Assembly (NCBI GenBank): GCA_049613665.1
Contig: JBMZCV010000030.1
Span: 1 to 36,226 of the forward strand
Length of the DNA stretch: 36,226 bases
Source of the DNA: JBMZCV01 sp049613665
GTDB lineage: Bacteria > Bacteroidota > Bacteroidia > Chitinophagales > UBA2359
Direction of reading: 5' to 3'
Position numbers and translations under genes: made by a program. Below the pieces are notes generated by a model that saw only the letters and a list, made by a program, of their open reading frames with translations, did not search any database and was not told the DNA's origin. Each line of letters opens with the position of its first letter. Within the stretch, counting starts at the first letter, position 1. Shown in pieces: positions 15,949-23,286 of the stretch.

Positions 15949-16010
15949 GAATGCAAAAGCAGAAAAATGTTTTTTAAGCATAATTCCATCAAATCTAAAA
16001 AAACAAAAAT

Positions 16011-16217
16011 ATGGAAATCAATTGGAAAAAAGCATATAGCGACAGGTTGCTATATAGAATAGAAATTGCGAAAGCTGTTTTGGCTGATAACGATATTGAT
16101 GCTGTCGTTGTAAATAAGCAAGATTCTGCTTACCTTTTTGGCGAAATAGAACTCTATGTGCCGCAAACTGAACTATTGAAAGCCATTAATATTATCAATA
16201 AAATATCCTATGAATAG
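16011..16217 (+). CDS. DUF2007 family protein (putative signal-transducing protein)
   Basis: 68 residues. The layout matches the DUF2007 fold: YRIEIAKAVLADNDIDAVVVNKQDSAYLFGEIELYVPQTELLKAINII, where the ALxxxGI-like helix is followed by strands and a closing helix. The family is small, cytosolic and without proven function. It overlaps cdsA by 8 nt (TATGAATAG holds its stop and the cdsA start), so the two are translationally coupled. Confidence 0.8.
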   Translation: MEINWKKAYSDRLLYRIEIAKAVLADNDIDAVVVNKQDSAYLFGEIELYVPQTELLKAINIINKISYE

Positions 16218-17043
16218 CAACTTAGCAACTCGAATTATTACAGGTCTCACGATGGCAGCCGTTATGTTGAGCTGCCTATATTTTAGTGCCTTTAGCTTAC
16301 TAGCAATTTTATTGTTATTCACTTTTTTAGGCCTTGCAGAGTTTCACACTTTGATACAGCAATACAGTTTCTATGAAAATAAAAATAGCAAAAACGAAAA
16401 ATATATTTTAGCAACTATTGGGAGTCTCATATATTTGCTTATTTCGTTAACAAGCATAAATATTATTAATATTAAATATGTAGTACTTTGTATTCCAATT
16501 GTTTGTGTGCTTTTTCTAAAAGAATTGTATGCCAAAACAACGCAACCTTATTTGCGTTTAGGCTTCAATCTAACTGCTTTAGCTTACATTGCAGTACCTT
16601 TTGCCTTAATGAATAGCATCGCTTCTTATGATAGTTTTTATCAGCCTCACCGCATTTTAGGACTTTGGCTCTTGCTTTGGGCAAACGATGTAATGGCTTA
16701 TTTTTCTGGTCGTGCCTTCGGAAAACACCCTTTATTCAAACGCATTTCGCCCAAAAAAACATGGGAAGGAGCTATTGGCGGTGGCATTGCTACGCTCATT
16801 GTGGCAGCAGCTTTCGCCTACTATTTCGATGAAGTTTTCACTACCGAAATGTGGCTCGGTGCAGGTGTGATAGCCGTCTTTTTTGGCGTTTGGGGAGACC
16901 TAGTAGAGTCCTTGCTCAAACGAAGCATTGGCGTAAAAGATTCAGGTACAATTTTGCCTGGCCACGGTGGCATTTTAGACCGTTTCGATGCTTTACTTTT
17001 CGCAACTCCGCTCATTTATGCTTGGATAATTTTGGTAAAGTAG
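16210..17043 (+). CDS. cdsA: phosphatidate cytidylyltransferase
   Basis: Makes CDP-diacylglycerol from phosphatidate and CTP in the inner membrane, the branch point of phospholipid synthesis. 277 residues with about eight membrane helices. The CdsA signature is complete at 234-261: SLLKRSIGVKDSGTILPGHG followed by GILDRFDA. PKKTWEGAIGG (~178-188) is the other conserved loop. It overlaps the DUF2007 gene by 8 nt. The REP-like palindrome at 17075 follows the stop in place of an obvious terminator. Confidence 0.95.
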   Translation: MNSNLATRIITGLTMAAVMLSCLYFSAFSLLAILLLFTFLGLAEFHTLIQQYSFYENKNSKNEKYILATIGSLIYLLISLTSINIINIKYVVLCIPIVCVLFLKELYAKTTQPYLRLGFNLTALAYIAVPFALMNSIASYDSFYQPHRILGLWLLLWANDVMAYFSGRAFGKHPLFKRISPKKTWEGAIGGGIATLIVAAAFAYYFDEVFTTEMWLGAGVIAVFFGVWGDLVESLLKRSIGVKDSGTILPGHGGILDRFDALLFATPLIYAWIILVK

Positions 17044-17074
17044 ATTTTTTTCGCATAAAAAATAACATTTCGTA

Positions 17075-17096
17075 GAGAGAAGGCATGCCTTCTCTC
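17075..17096. repeat. REP-like palindrome 1
   Basis: Perfect 22-bp palindrome with half-site GAGAGAAGGCA, centred on GGCATGCC. It is flanked by GTA and ATAC, so the wider GTAGAG...CTC(A)TAC shape is kept. Confidence 0.75.
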
Positions 17097-17180
17097 ATAC
17101 CACACAAACGATAAAATCAATAACACTTTTGTATTTCAGAATACCATTTGATTTTACAAAAAATACATAACATATCAATT

Positions 17181-17200
17181 AGACAGGGCATGCCCTGTCT
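17181..17200. repeat. REP-like palindrome 2
   Basis: Perfect 20-bp palindrome with half-site AGACAGGGCA, again centred on GGCATGCC and followed by CTAC. With palindrome 1 it forms a doublet 85 bp apart, like a REPIN. It lies 17 nt before the Mpo1-like start codon. Confidence 0.75.
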
Positions 17201-17217
17201 CTACATCAAAAAATAAT

Positions 17218-17571
17218 ATGGAAAAAAAATATAAAACCCTAAACGATTTTTATGCCTATTATCTCACCGAACATCAAAGTCCAATTTCTCAAACTTTACA
17301 TTTTATAGGTACAGGCATTGTTTTTACGCTGCTTATCGGCTTTTTATTTACTTTCAATTGGCGTTTTTTGTTGGCGATGCCAATAGCTGGCTACGGTTTT
17401 GCGTGGGTTGGTCATGCTTTTTTCGAGAAAAATCGGCCTGCTACTTTCACTTATCCATTGTATAGCCTTGCGTCAGATTTTATTATGTTTTGGCACATTA
17501 TGAGCGGCCAAATGCCGAAAAAAATGGCTGAAGCAAAACGAATTATTGCGAAAGAAAAAAAACAAAAATAA
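17218..17571 (+). CDS. Mpo1-like (DUF962) membrane protein
   Basis: 117 residues. The family hallmarks are present: FYAYYLTEHQSPISQTLHFIGTG (TEH...R/Q..H..G), two membrane helices (~32-60), the loop GYGFAWVGHAFFEKNRPATF with WxGHxxxExNxPA, then YPLYSLASDFIMFW. Yeast Mpo1 is an Fe2+-dependent dioxygenase that alpha-oxidises 2-hydroxy fatty acids; the histidines are conserved here, but bacterial roles are unproven. The next gene begins 6 nt after its stop. Confidence 0.85.
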   Translation: MEKKYKTLNDFYAYYLTEHQSPISQTLHFIGTGIVFTLLIGFLFTFNWRFLLAMPIAGYGFAWVGHAFFEKNRPATFTYPLYSLASDFIMFWHIMSGQMPKKMAEAKRIIAKEKKQK

Positions 17572-17577
17572 AGGTTT

Positions 17578-18861
17578 ATGAAATATGAAAAAAATGTTCA
17601 ACATTTCTTTTTTGCTTTTTGTCTATGTTTTTTTTCTTTCTTTTCAAAAGCTCAACATAACATCACACAAGTATTTAATACAGAAAATTCGGCATTGACA
17701 AATAATACAGTTCGTGCCTTAGCAGTTGATGAAAATGGAGCGAAATGGATAGGTACAGACAATGGTTTGCTGAAACATGAAAACGATAGTTGGACGATTT
17801 TTCAAACGGCCTCCTCTCCTATTCCAGACAATCAAATTCGAGCAATTAGCATAGATTCAGCAAATAACATTTGGATAGGCACTTTTTTGGCTGGAATTAT
17901 GCGTTTTGATAGCGAAAATTGGACGTTTTTTAATACTTCAAACTCCGATTTGCCCGAAAATCAAATTACAGATATTACTTTTGACGACAATGAAAATGTT
18001 TGGATAGCAACGACAGGTGGTTTGGCAAAGCTAGATAATACCGAAAATATCAGCGTTTTTAATGGAAATATTATGCCCAATGTTTGGCTATTGAATGTGA
18101 GTGCTATCGCTATTGATGCTCAACAATTGCTTTGGGTAGCTCCTGTAAATAGCGGTTTGCTTTCTTTAAATATCGAAAATAATGAATTTACAAACTATCA
18201 ACTCACCAATTCCAATGTGCCAGACAATACGATGCTAGATATAGCTACCGACTCTAACAATACAAAATGGCTCACAACTGCCGCCGATGGAATAGGAAAT
18301 TTTGATGATGTCGTTTTCACAAATTTTGATGCCAACGCCACTAATCTAAATTCAAATTCGACAACGAAAATTGCCGTCAATCAGCAAAATTTAGTCTTAG
18401 TTGGTACGACAAATGCAGGTTTGAATATTTACAATAAAAACGCAAATACTTGGCAACAGCTTACCACAGAAAATTCGAGTTTGCCAGACAATCATATTCT
18501 TTCTCTCGCTTTCGAAAACGATAGCTTGGCTTATATCGGCACTTTCGCAGGCGGTTTTTGCCAACTAGAACTAGATTTAACAACTGCTATCAATGATAAT
18601 ATTTCGCCAAACAATGCTTTGCAATACAAACTAAACGCTTTTCCAAATCCTGCAAAAAACACTATACATATTTCAGATATTGAACAACTGCCAAAGTCTG
18701 TTTTTATGTATGATAATACAGGCAAACGATATGTTTCAGAAAGTTTTGAAGCTAGTTGGCCACAGCTAGATGTGTCTCATTTAGAAGTAGGCATTTATTA
18801 TTTGCACATTTTGAGCCAGAAAAATGAGCGGAAAAGCACAAAAATCGCTATTTTTAGATAG
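17578..18861 (+). CDS. two-component-propeller-repeat protein with T9SS sorting domain
   Basis: 427 residues. Signal peptide (hydrophobic ~10-24, ending FSKAQ). About seven propeller blades of the Reg_prop type repeat the pattern NxVRALAVDENGAKWIGTDNGL: IRAISIDSANNIWIGTFLAG, ITDITFDDNENVWIATTGGL, VSAIAIDAQQLLWVAPVNSG, MLDIATDSNNTKWLTTAADG and so on. Unlike sensor kinases with such propellers, it has no kinase; instead residues ~350-427 are a T9SS sorting domain (FPNPAKNTIHI, YDNTGKRYV, LEVGIYYLHIL). It is therefore secreted or surface-bound. Its 3' end overlaps the convergent DUF4435 gene by 8 nt. Confidence 0.87.
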   Translation: MKYEKNVQHFFFAFCLCFFSFFSKAQHNITQVFNTENSALTNNTVRALAVDENGAKWIGTDNGLLKHENDSWTIFQTASSPIPDNQIRAISIDSANNIWIGTFLAGIMRFDSENWTFFNTSNSDLPENQITDITFDDNENVWIATTGGLAKLDNTENISVFNGNIMPNVWLLNVSAIAIDAQQLLWVAPVNSGLLSLNIENNEFTNYQLTNSNVPDNTMLDIATDSNNTKWLTTAADGIGNFDDVVFTNFDANATNLNSNSTTKIAVNQQNLVLVGTTNAGLNIYNKNANTWQQLTTENSSLPDNHILSLAFENDSLAYIGTFAGGFCQLELDLTTAINDNISPNNALQYKLNAFPNPAKNTIHISDIEQLPKSVFMYDNTGKRYVSESFEASWPQLDVSHLEVGIYYLHILSQKNERKSTKIAIFR

Positions 18862-19804
18862 CTTTTGGCGTTTGTGTCACTTGTTTCAGATATTCTAATA
18901 AATGTTTTGGTGTTTCGGCATATTTAGAAAACAGACGCAAAGCATTTTCGTTTTTCAAATATCTAGCATCTCCTATTGGCGAATGATGCAAAATTTGCAT
19001 ATCATCTTCTAGCATTTGCTTAATAAAACGCACTAAAAACTGCAATTCAAACTTTCCTCTAAAAATTTTATAATGTTCGGCCTGCGAAAATTCAGCTATT
19101 TTTTGTTCCAAAATCTCTTCTTCTATCGTCAAAATACTTGGAAATGTTGATTTAATTTTCGCTATATCGTAATCTTTTTTTATTTTTTGTAGGCTGAAAT
19201 GGATAAAATTTAGATAGTTTTTTCCGCCATCAGAGCCATCTTTTCGCTTAAAAATACTGCGTTCTTGCAAAACAGAAGGCTGTCTATTTCCTGTTTGAAT
19301 ACCGTGTTCTATGACGCAAGCATACCACGCATTGAGCAACAAACTTGCTTCGTGAAACTCTTTTTGGCGTTGTTTATAGAGTTCCATATAAGTTTCAAAA
19401 GTGTCTTTTGTCGTTTCTTTTTGGCTCGAAATCTGGAAGAAAAACTCTAATATATGACCAAAAGTTTTTTGTGTAACATACAAGTTTTCAATAGAATATG
19501 CTTCCGTTTCAAAAATTGGCGGTTGCTGCACAGGCATTTTTGCGTTAAAATCTCTATCTATAAAAAAAGCTGTTTTGTATTTTCCGTACTCCTCGTTTTC
19601 TCGTATCAATTGATAAACTTTCAATAATCTCACTCGGCCACCGCAAGGTATCACTTTATATTTTTCGGTAAACATTTGTATTCTTTCTGCATAATACATC
19701 TCATCGCTGCCCTCAAAAAAACAGAATAAATGTTCTGGCGTTTTTTGTATGGCAAGCTTAAATTTTCGGAAAGCCGCTATTCTTTTATCTGTTTTTGATG
19801 ACAT
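18854..19804 (-). CDS. DUF4435 (TOPRIM-like) protein, putative defence effector
   Basis: 316 residues. TOPRIM-like acidic residues are visible: E31 in HLFCFFEGSDEMYY, the DxD pair D83/D85 in TAFFIDRDF, and E106 in AYSIENLYV. This is the DUF4435 pattern, the family of AriB in the PARIS anti-phage system, where it is a nuclease (cleaving tRNA) held by an AAA ATPase. The helical C-terminal ~200 residues match nothing I know. It begins directly after the stop of the GIY-YIG-LRR gene (TAA then ATG, no gap), so the two are translationally coupled. No ATPase is in its own operon; the nearest is the AAA gene at 21967. It overlaps the 3' end of the convergent propeller gene by 8 nt. Confidence 0.75.
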   Translation of the reverse strand: MSSKTDKRIAAFRKFKLAIQKTPEHLFCFFEGSDEMYYAERIQMFTEKYKVIPCGGRVRLLKVYQLIRENEEYGKYKTAFFIDRDFNAKMPVQQPPIFETEAYSIENLYVTQKTFGHILEFFFQISSQKETTKDTFETYMELYKQRQKEFHEASLLLNAWYACVIEHGIQTGNRQPSVLQERSIFKRKDGSDGGKNYLNFIHFSLQKIKKDYDIAKIKSTFPSILTIEEEILEQKIAEFSQAEHYKIFRGKFELQFLVRFIKQMLEDDMQILHHSPIGDARYLKNENALRLFSKYAETPKHLLEYLKQVTQTPKAI

Positions 19805-20809
19805 TTATATTTTTCTTCTTTTTCTTTGTTTTCTAACTTTAGAAATATGTGGTACTGCACTTAAAAACGAATCTTTTTCTAATTCGCAATGTGGTTTTTC
19901 TATCTCAAAACGTCGAGTTTCCTCTTTTGTTATTTTTGTATTAAAACAAGTAATTTTAAATAAATTAGGCAATTTTTCTAAGGGTACAAGACTTTCTATG
20001 TTGGTATAATTCAAACAGAGTTCTTCCAAATCTTGCAATTTTGAAAGTGGATTCAAATCGGAAATAGATGTTTTATTACAATTCAGGGAACGCAAATTTG
20101 TCAACTTTTCCAAAGGTTTCAAATCAATAATAGCATGATGGTCGCTACAATTTAGATTTGTTATCTTTAACATCTTTTCAATTTCCTCCACAGAAGGTTC
20201 ATAAGGCAAATAAGAATTAAACAATGTTTTAAGACTTGCCAAATCATTATGATACCATTTCTCCAACTTTCTAGTAAACCTCTTCTGTGCAATCAATTTT
20301 GTAACAGACTTTCGCAATGTGTCATGCTCACAATTGTCTATAATATTGTGAATAGCACGCACCAAATCTATTTCATTAGGCTCATAATTCAATTTCAAAT
20401 GGCTTCTAAACACTTGTTGCCATGCAAAACTAAGGCTATTCCACCATGTTTGAGGCGTAAATTCGGTTTCGTCCTGTTTTAAAGAAATAATTTTTTTCTG
20501 ACTTTCCAAATCTTTTAAAACAGTTTCTATTGTCTTTACAGCTACGTTTAGTTTTATTCTAAAAAATTCACGGTTTGCATTTATTCTTTTTTTCGCCAAC
20601 TTTTTATGAACGAGTTGTTCTACTAAATGACAATCACTTACCAAAATATCATAAGCTACAATATATTCCACAGGAAGTGATGTTTTGCCTTTATTAGATA
20701 GTTCTTTAGCTCTTTTTTCTGCTGTGCGTTGTGTTTTTCCAATTTTTAGCAAATGTGTAAAACTTGGATTTAGCAAAATATAAATAAAACCTTCTTTACC
20801 TTTTTTCAT
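19805..20809 (-). CDS. GIY-YIG (T5orf172/MUG113-type) protein with C-terminal leucine-rich repeats
   Basis: 334 residues. The N-terminal ~95 are a T5orf172-type GIY-YIG domain: GFIYILLNPSF (GIY strand), HLLKIGKTQRTAEKRAKEL (KIG strand plus the conserved Arg), the glutamate in CHLVEQLVHKKL (E64) and the closing NREFFRI. Residues ~120-200 are a helical linker starting TWWNSLSFAWQQVF. Residues ~205-310 are leucine-rich repeats of the type DLKPLEKLTNLRSLNCNKTS / DLNPLSKLQDLEELCLNYTN / SLVPLEKLPNLFKITCFNTK, with the Bacteroidota-style ending TKITKEETRRFEIEKPHCEL. A putative DNA-acting domain fused to a protein-binding sensor, coupled with zero gap to DUF4435. Its promoter is at 20949-20978. Confidence 0.75.
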   Translation of the reverse strand: MKKGKEGFIYILLNPSFTHLLKIGKTQRTAEKRAKELSNKGKTSLPVEYIVAYDILVSDCHLVEQLVHKKLAKKRINANREFFRIKLNVAVKTIETVLKDLESQKKIISLKQDETEFTPQTWWNSLSFAWQQVFRSHLKLNYEPNEIDLVRAIHNIIDNCEHDTLRKSVTKLIAQKRFTRKLEKWYHNDLASLKTLFNSYLPYEPSVEEIEKMLKITNLNCSDHHAIIDLKPLEKLTNLRSLNCNKTSISDLNPLSKLQDLEELCLNYTNIESLVPLEKLPNLFKITCFNTKITKEETRRFEIEKPHCELEKDSFLSAVPHISKVRKQRKRRKI

Positions 20810-20867
20810 AAATCGTTTGTTTAAGTAGTCATTCAGAAGTTTTTGGGCATTTCAGAACAAGAAAACA

Positions 20868-20930
20868 CACCTTCATTGTCAATACATTAGCAACTAAACG
20901 AATGCTTTATTAAGTAGTACTTGGTACTTA
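20868..20930 (-). repeat. dispersed ~70 bp intergenic repeat, copy R4
   Basis: Minus-strand reading starts TAAGTACCAAGTACTACTTA and contains GTTGCTAATGTATTGACAAT. Its first stem (AGTAC-CAA-GTACT) has a base pair changed on both sides compared with AGTGC-CAA-GCACT in R1, a compensatory change. It lies in the leader of the GIY-YIG operon. Confidence 0.75.
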
Positions 20931-20948
20931 AATATTTAGAAAGTCATA

Positions 20949-20978
20949 CAAATATAAAAACAAAAGCCTAAATAACAA
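20949..20978 (-). promoter_or_regulatory. promoter of the GIY-YIG-LRR / DUF4435 operon
   Basis: Minus strand: TTG (plus 20976-20978), 19-nt spacer, TATATTTG (plus 20949-20956), a full match to the Bacteroidota consensus. It leaves a leader of about 130 nt that includes repeat R4. The -33 box abuts the rplT terminator, so the operon has its own promoter directly behind the ribosomal genes. Confidence 0.7.
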
Positions 20979-21017
20979 AAAAGCTTACCACATTATAAAA
21001 AATATGGTAAGCTTTTT
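20977..21017 (-). terminator. terminator of rpmI-rplT
   Basis: Stem AAAAAAGCTTACCA / TGGTAAGCTTTTT with a 14-nt loop region, T-rich on the minus strand, 23 nt after the rplT stop. Confidence 0.85.
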
Positions 21018-21039
21018 CTAAAAAGAAATGTTATTTTGC

Positions 21040-21387
21040 TTATCTGTTTACAGCATCGAAAACAGCTTTGAAAGCTGCTGGGTGATTCATTGCTAAATCT
21101 GCAAGCGTTTTGCGGTCTAAAGTTATACCGCTTTTGTTATACAAACCCATGAATTTTGAGTAGCTCATGCCTTCTGCTCTTGTTGCAGCATTGATACGAG
21201 CTATCCAAAGACGACGGAAAGTACGTTTTTTGTTTTTTCTGTCTCTATAAGCATACAACCAACCTTTTTCAACAGCATTTTTTGCTACTGTCCAAACGTT
21301 TTTTCTACGTCCAAAGTAACCTTTGGCGTGTTTCATCATTAGTTTACGTCTTTCTCTCGACGCAACTGAATTTACTGACCGTGGCAT
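21040..21387 (-). CDS. rplT: 50S ribosomal protein L20
   Basis: 115 residues, standard length. The basic N-terminal RNA-binding arm (MPRSVNSVASRERRKLMMKH, AKGYFGRRKNVWTVAKNAVE) and the globular end (FRRLWIARINAATRAEGMSY, KFMGLYNKSGITLDRKTLAD) are typical. L20 is needed early in 50S assembly and in many bacteria represses its own operon by binding the mRNA. It lies 168 nt downstream of rpmI with a hairpin between, and ends at its own terminator. Confidence 0.97.
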   Translation of the reverse strand: MPRSVNSVASRERRKLMMKHAKGYFGRRKNVWTVAKNAVEKGWLYAYRDRKNKKRTFRRLWIARINAATRAEGMSYSKFMGLYNKSGITLDRKTLADLAMNHPAAFKAVFDAVNR

Positions 21388-21416
21388 AATTATTCTTATT
21401 TATAGTGTGAACAATA

Positions 21417-21442
21417 GCCTAACATAGTTTTTCTATGTAGGC
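21417..21442 (-). promoter_or_regulatory. hairpin between rpmI and rplT
   Basis: Stem GCCT-ACATAG / CTATGTAGGC (10 bp, one bulged A, 5-nt loop) in the 168-nt rpmI-rplT spacer. L20 autoregulation acts on mRNA structures of this operon in other bacteria; whether this hairpin is such a site is inference. Confidence 0.4.
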
Positions 21443-21555
21443 AATCCTTGTTTTGCCCTATTTATAATACAATACATTACAAATAAACAAAGATATTTTT
21501 TTAATAAAAAAACCTTTTGCAAGGTTGAAAGCTTAGTAAGCTAAAAAAGCAAAAA

Positions 21556-21750
21556 CTATCTACAAAGTAATAAGTTTACTCTTGGCACATCACAGCTTTC
21601 AACGATAGCTGCACGACCTAAACGACGTTTGCGATTTTTTTTCTTTTTGGTCAACAAGTGACCTTTACATGCTTTGTGTCTTTTGATTTTTCCAGAGCCC
21701 GTTATTTTAAAACGTTTTTTGGCACTAGAATGTGTTTTCATCTTAGGCAT
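21556..21750 (-). CDS. rpmI: 50S ribosomal protein L35
   Basis: 64 residues, standard length. MPKMKTHSSAKKRFKITGSG, KIKRHKACKGHLLTKKKKNR and KRRLGRAAIV are diagnostic of bL35. It starts the rpmI-rplT unit. In most bacteria infC (IF-3) lies immediately upstream; here the upstream neighbour is the divergent AAA/RloB pair and no infC is present. Confidence 0.96.
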   Translation of the reverse strand: MPKMKTHSSAKKRFKITGSGKIKRHKACKGHLLTKKKKNRKRRLGRAAIVESCDVPRVNLLLCR

Positions 21751-21776
21751 AAGTTATTTATTTATTTTTCGAGGTG

Positions 21777-21806
21777 CAAATTTAGCGTTTTTTTATGGCT
21801 TTTCAA
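21777..21806 (-). promoter_or_regulatory. promoter of rpmI-rplT
   Basis: Minus strand: TTG (plus 21804-21806), 19-nt spacer, TAAATTTG (plus 21777-21784), 26 nt before the rpmI start. Full match to the Bacteroidota consensus. Confidence 0.75.
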
Positions 21807-21913
21807 AAGAAACAAACCTTTTTTTTCTTAAAGAAGTTTATAATATCTTCTGTGAGAATCTTCTTTTTGTATGAGTTATTTTAGTTATCAAAAAAAACAA
21901 ACATAAGTTCCAC

Positions 21914-21944
21914 TTGCTTTTTTATTTGAAAATAGCTATATTTG
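21914..21944 (+). promoter_or_regulatory. promoter of the AAA/RloB operon
   Basis: TTG (21914-21916), 20-nt spacer, TATATTTG (21937-21944), 22 nt before the ATG. Full match to the Bacteroidota consensus, divergent from the rpmI promoter. Confidence 0.75.
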
Positions 21945-21966
21945 TAGAAAAAAAACAAAATAAGCC

Positions 21967-23286
21967 ATGTTGATAGAATTTAGTGTGTCAAACTTTAGGT
22001 CAATTTGCGAAAAGCAAGTGATTAGTTTAGTTCCTGCATTTAAACAAAAGGAACATTTAGAAAATATTAGGCATATTCAAAAACATAAAATATTGAATGG
22101 AACGGTATTGTATGGTGCGAATAGTAGTGGTAAGAGCAATTTGTTGAAAGCCATTGAGCTGATAGACAAATTATTGTATCTTTCTACCAAAATGGGTTCG
22201 ACAGAGAAACTCCCCTACGAACCTTTTTTGCTAAAAGAAGGCTATGCTTCTGAGCCTACAACGCTCGAAATCATATTTATAACTAATGAAATACGCTATC
22301 GTTATGGCGTTTCATTCAATAGCACAACGGTATTGGAAGAATGGTTGTTTCGCAAAAAAGTTGGGAGAGAAGTCGAATTATTTAATCGTTTTGAAGATAC
22401 CATTGAGGTGTCATCTGGTTTCAAAGGCTCGCAAAAAGCAATTGACACAGCCATTGAAGCCACTCGAGAAAATGCTCTTTTTTTGTCGTTTTGCGATATG
22501 CTCAATGTAACCGAAGCAAAACATATTTTTCGTTGGTTCAAACGATTTATTTATATTGACGGCCTGAATGCTGCTAAAGAAGAGTTTCAAACCATTGAAT
22601 TGTTGCAAAATGAAGATTTACAACAAAAGACTAAAGCATATTTGAACGCTTTAGGTTTGGGTTTTGAAGATATTATCGTTCAGAGAAAAGAGTTTGATGC
22701 TTTAGAACTGCCACAACATATTGATGAAAAAACAAAACAAGCTTTGATGAAAGCTTTGAATGGAAAAGCGGCTTTTCAAATCAATACCGTTCATGCTTTA
22801 TATGACAAAGATGGTGTACGAACCAATAAGTACATTCATTGGCCAATGGACGAACATGAGTCGGAAGGTACGAAAAAAACGTTTCGTTTTAGTGGCCCTG
22901 TTATTCATACATTGCTCAATGGCGGTCTTTTGGTTGTAGATGAAATTGAAGCTAAAATTCATCCTGTTTTAACTTTAAATATTATTAATTTATTTTTGTC
23001 AGAAAAAACAAATCCTTTGAATGCTCAAATTATTTTTTCGACACATGACACCAATCTATTGAGCTATGCACATTTGAGAAGAGACCAAATTAACTTTGTA
23101 GAAAAAAATACTTGGGAAGCTACTGAGATTTATACGCTTTCAGATTTTAGATATTTCAACGAAAGACTAGAAACAAGGGCAGACGAAAATAAAGAAAAAC
23201 GATATTTGGAAGGGCGATATGGTGCGATTCCTTTTTTGAGTGCTCTAAATCATAAAATTGGCGAATGGTATGGCAAAACGAGGTAA
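21967..23286 (+). CDS. AAA (ABC/OLD-like) ATPase, RloA / AbiLi type
   Basis: 439 residues. Walker A GANSSGKS (50-57) in TVLYGANSSGKSNLLKAI, an ABC-type signature HESEGTKKTF (~297-306), Walker B LLVVDEIEAKIHP (321-333) and the H-loop IIFSTHDTNLL (H360). The N terminus MLIEFSVSNFRSI is typical of AAA_15/AAA_21 proteins. With the overlapping RloB gene it forms the RloAB pair, equivalent to AbiLi/AbiLii in abortive-infection systems. By analogy the ATPase senses infection and controls the TOPRIM partner. The promoter is at 21914-21944. It could in principle also work with DUF4435 at 18854, since PARIS pairs AAA_15 with DUF4435. Confidence 0.85.
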   Translation: MLIEFSVSNFRSICEKQVISLVPAFKQKEHLENIRHIQKHKILNGTVLYGANSSGKSNLLKAIELIDKLLYLSTKMGSTEKLPYEPFLLKEGYASEPTTLEIIFITNEIRYRYGVSFNSTTVLEEWLFRKKVGREVELFNRFEDTIEVSSGFKGSQKAIDTAIEATRENALFLSFCDMLNVTEAKHIFRWFKRFIYIDGLNAAKEEFQTIELLQNEDLQQKTKAYLNALGLGFEDIIVQRKEFDALELPQHIDEKTKQALMKALNGKAAFQINTVHALYDKDGVRTNKYIHWPMDEHESEGTKKTFRFSGPVIHTLLNGGLLVVDEIEAKIHPVLTLNIINLFLSEKTNPLNAQIIFSTHDTNLLSYAHLRRDQINFVEKNTWEATEIYTLSDFRYFNERLETRADENKEKRYLEGRYGAIPFLSALNHKIGEWYGKTR

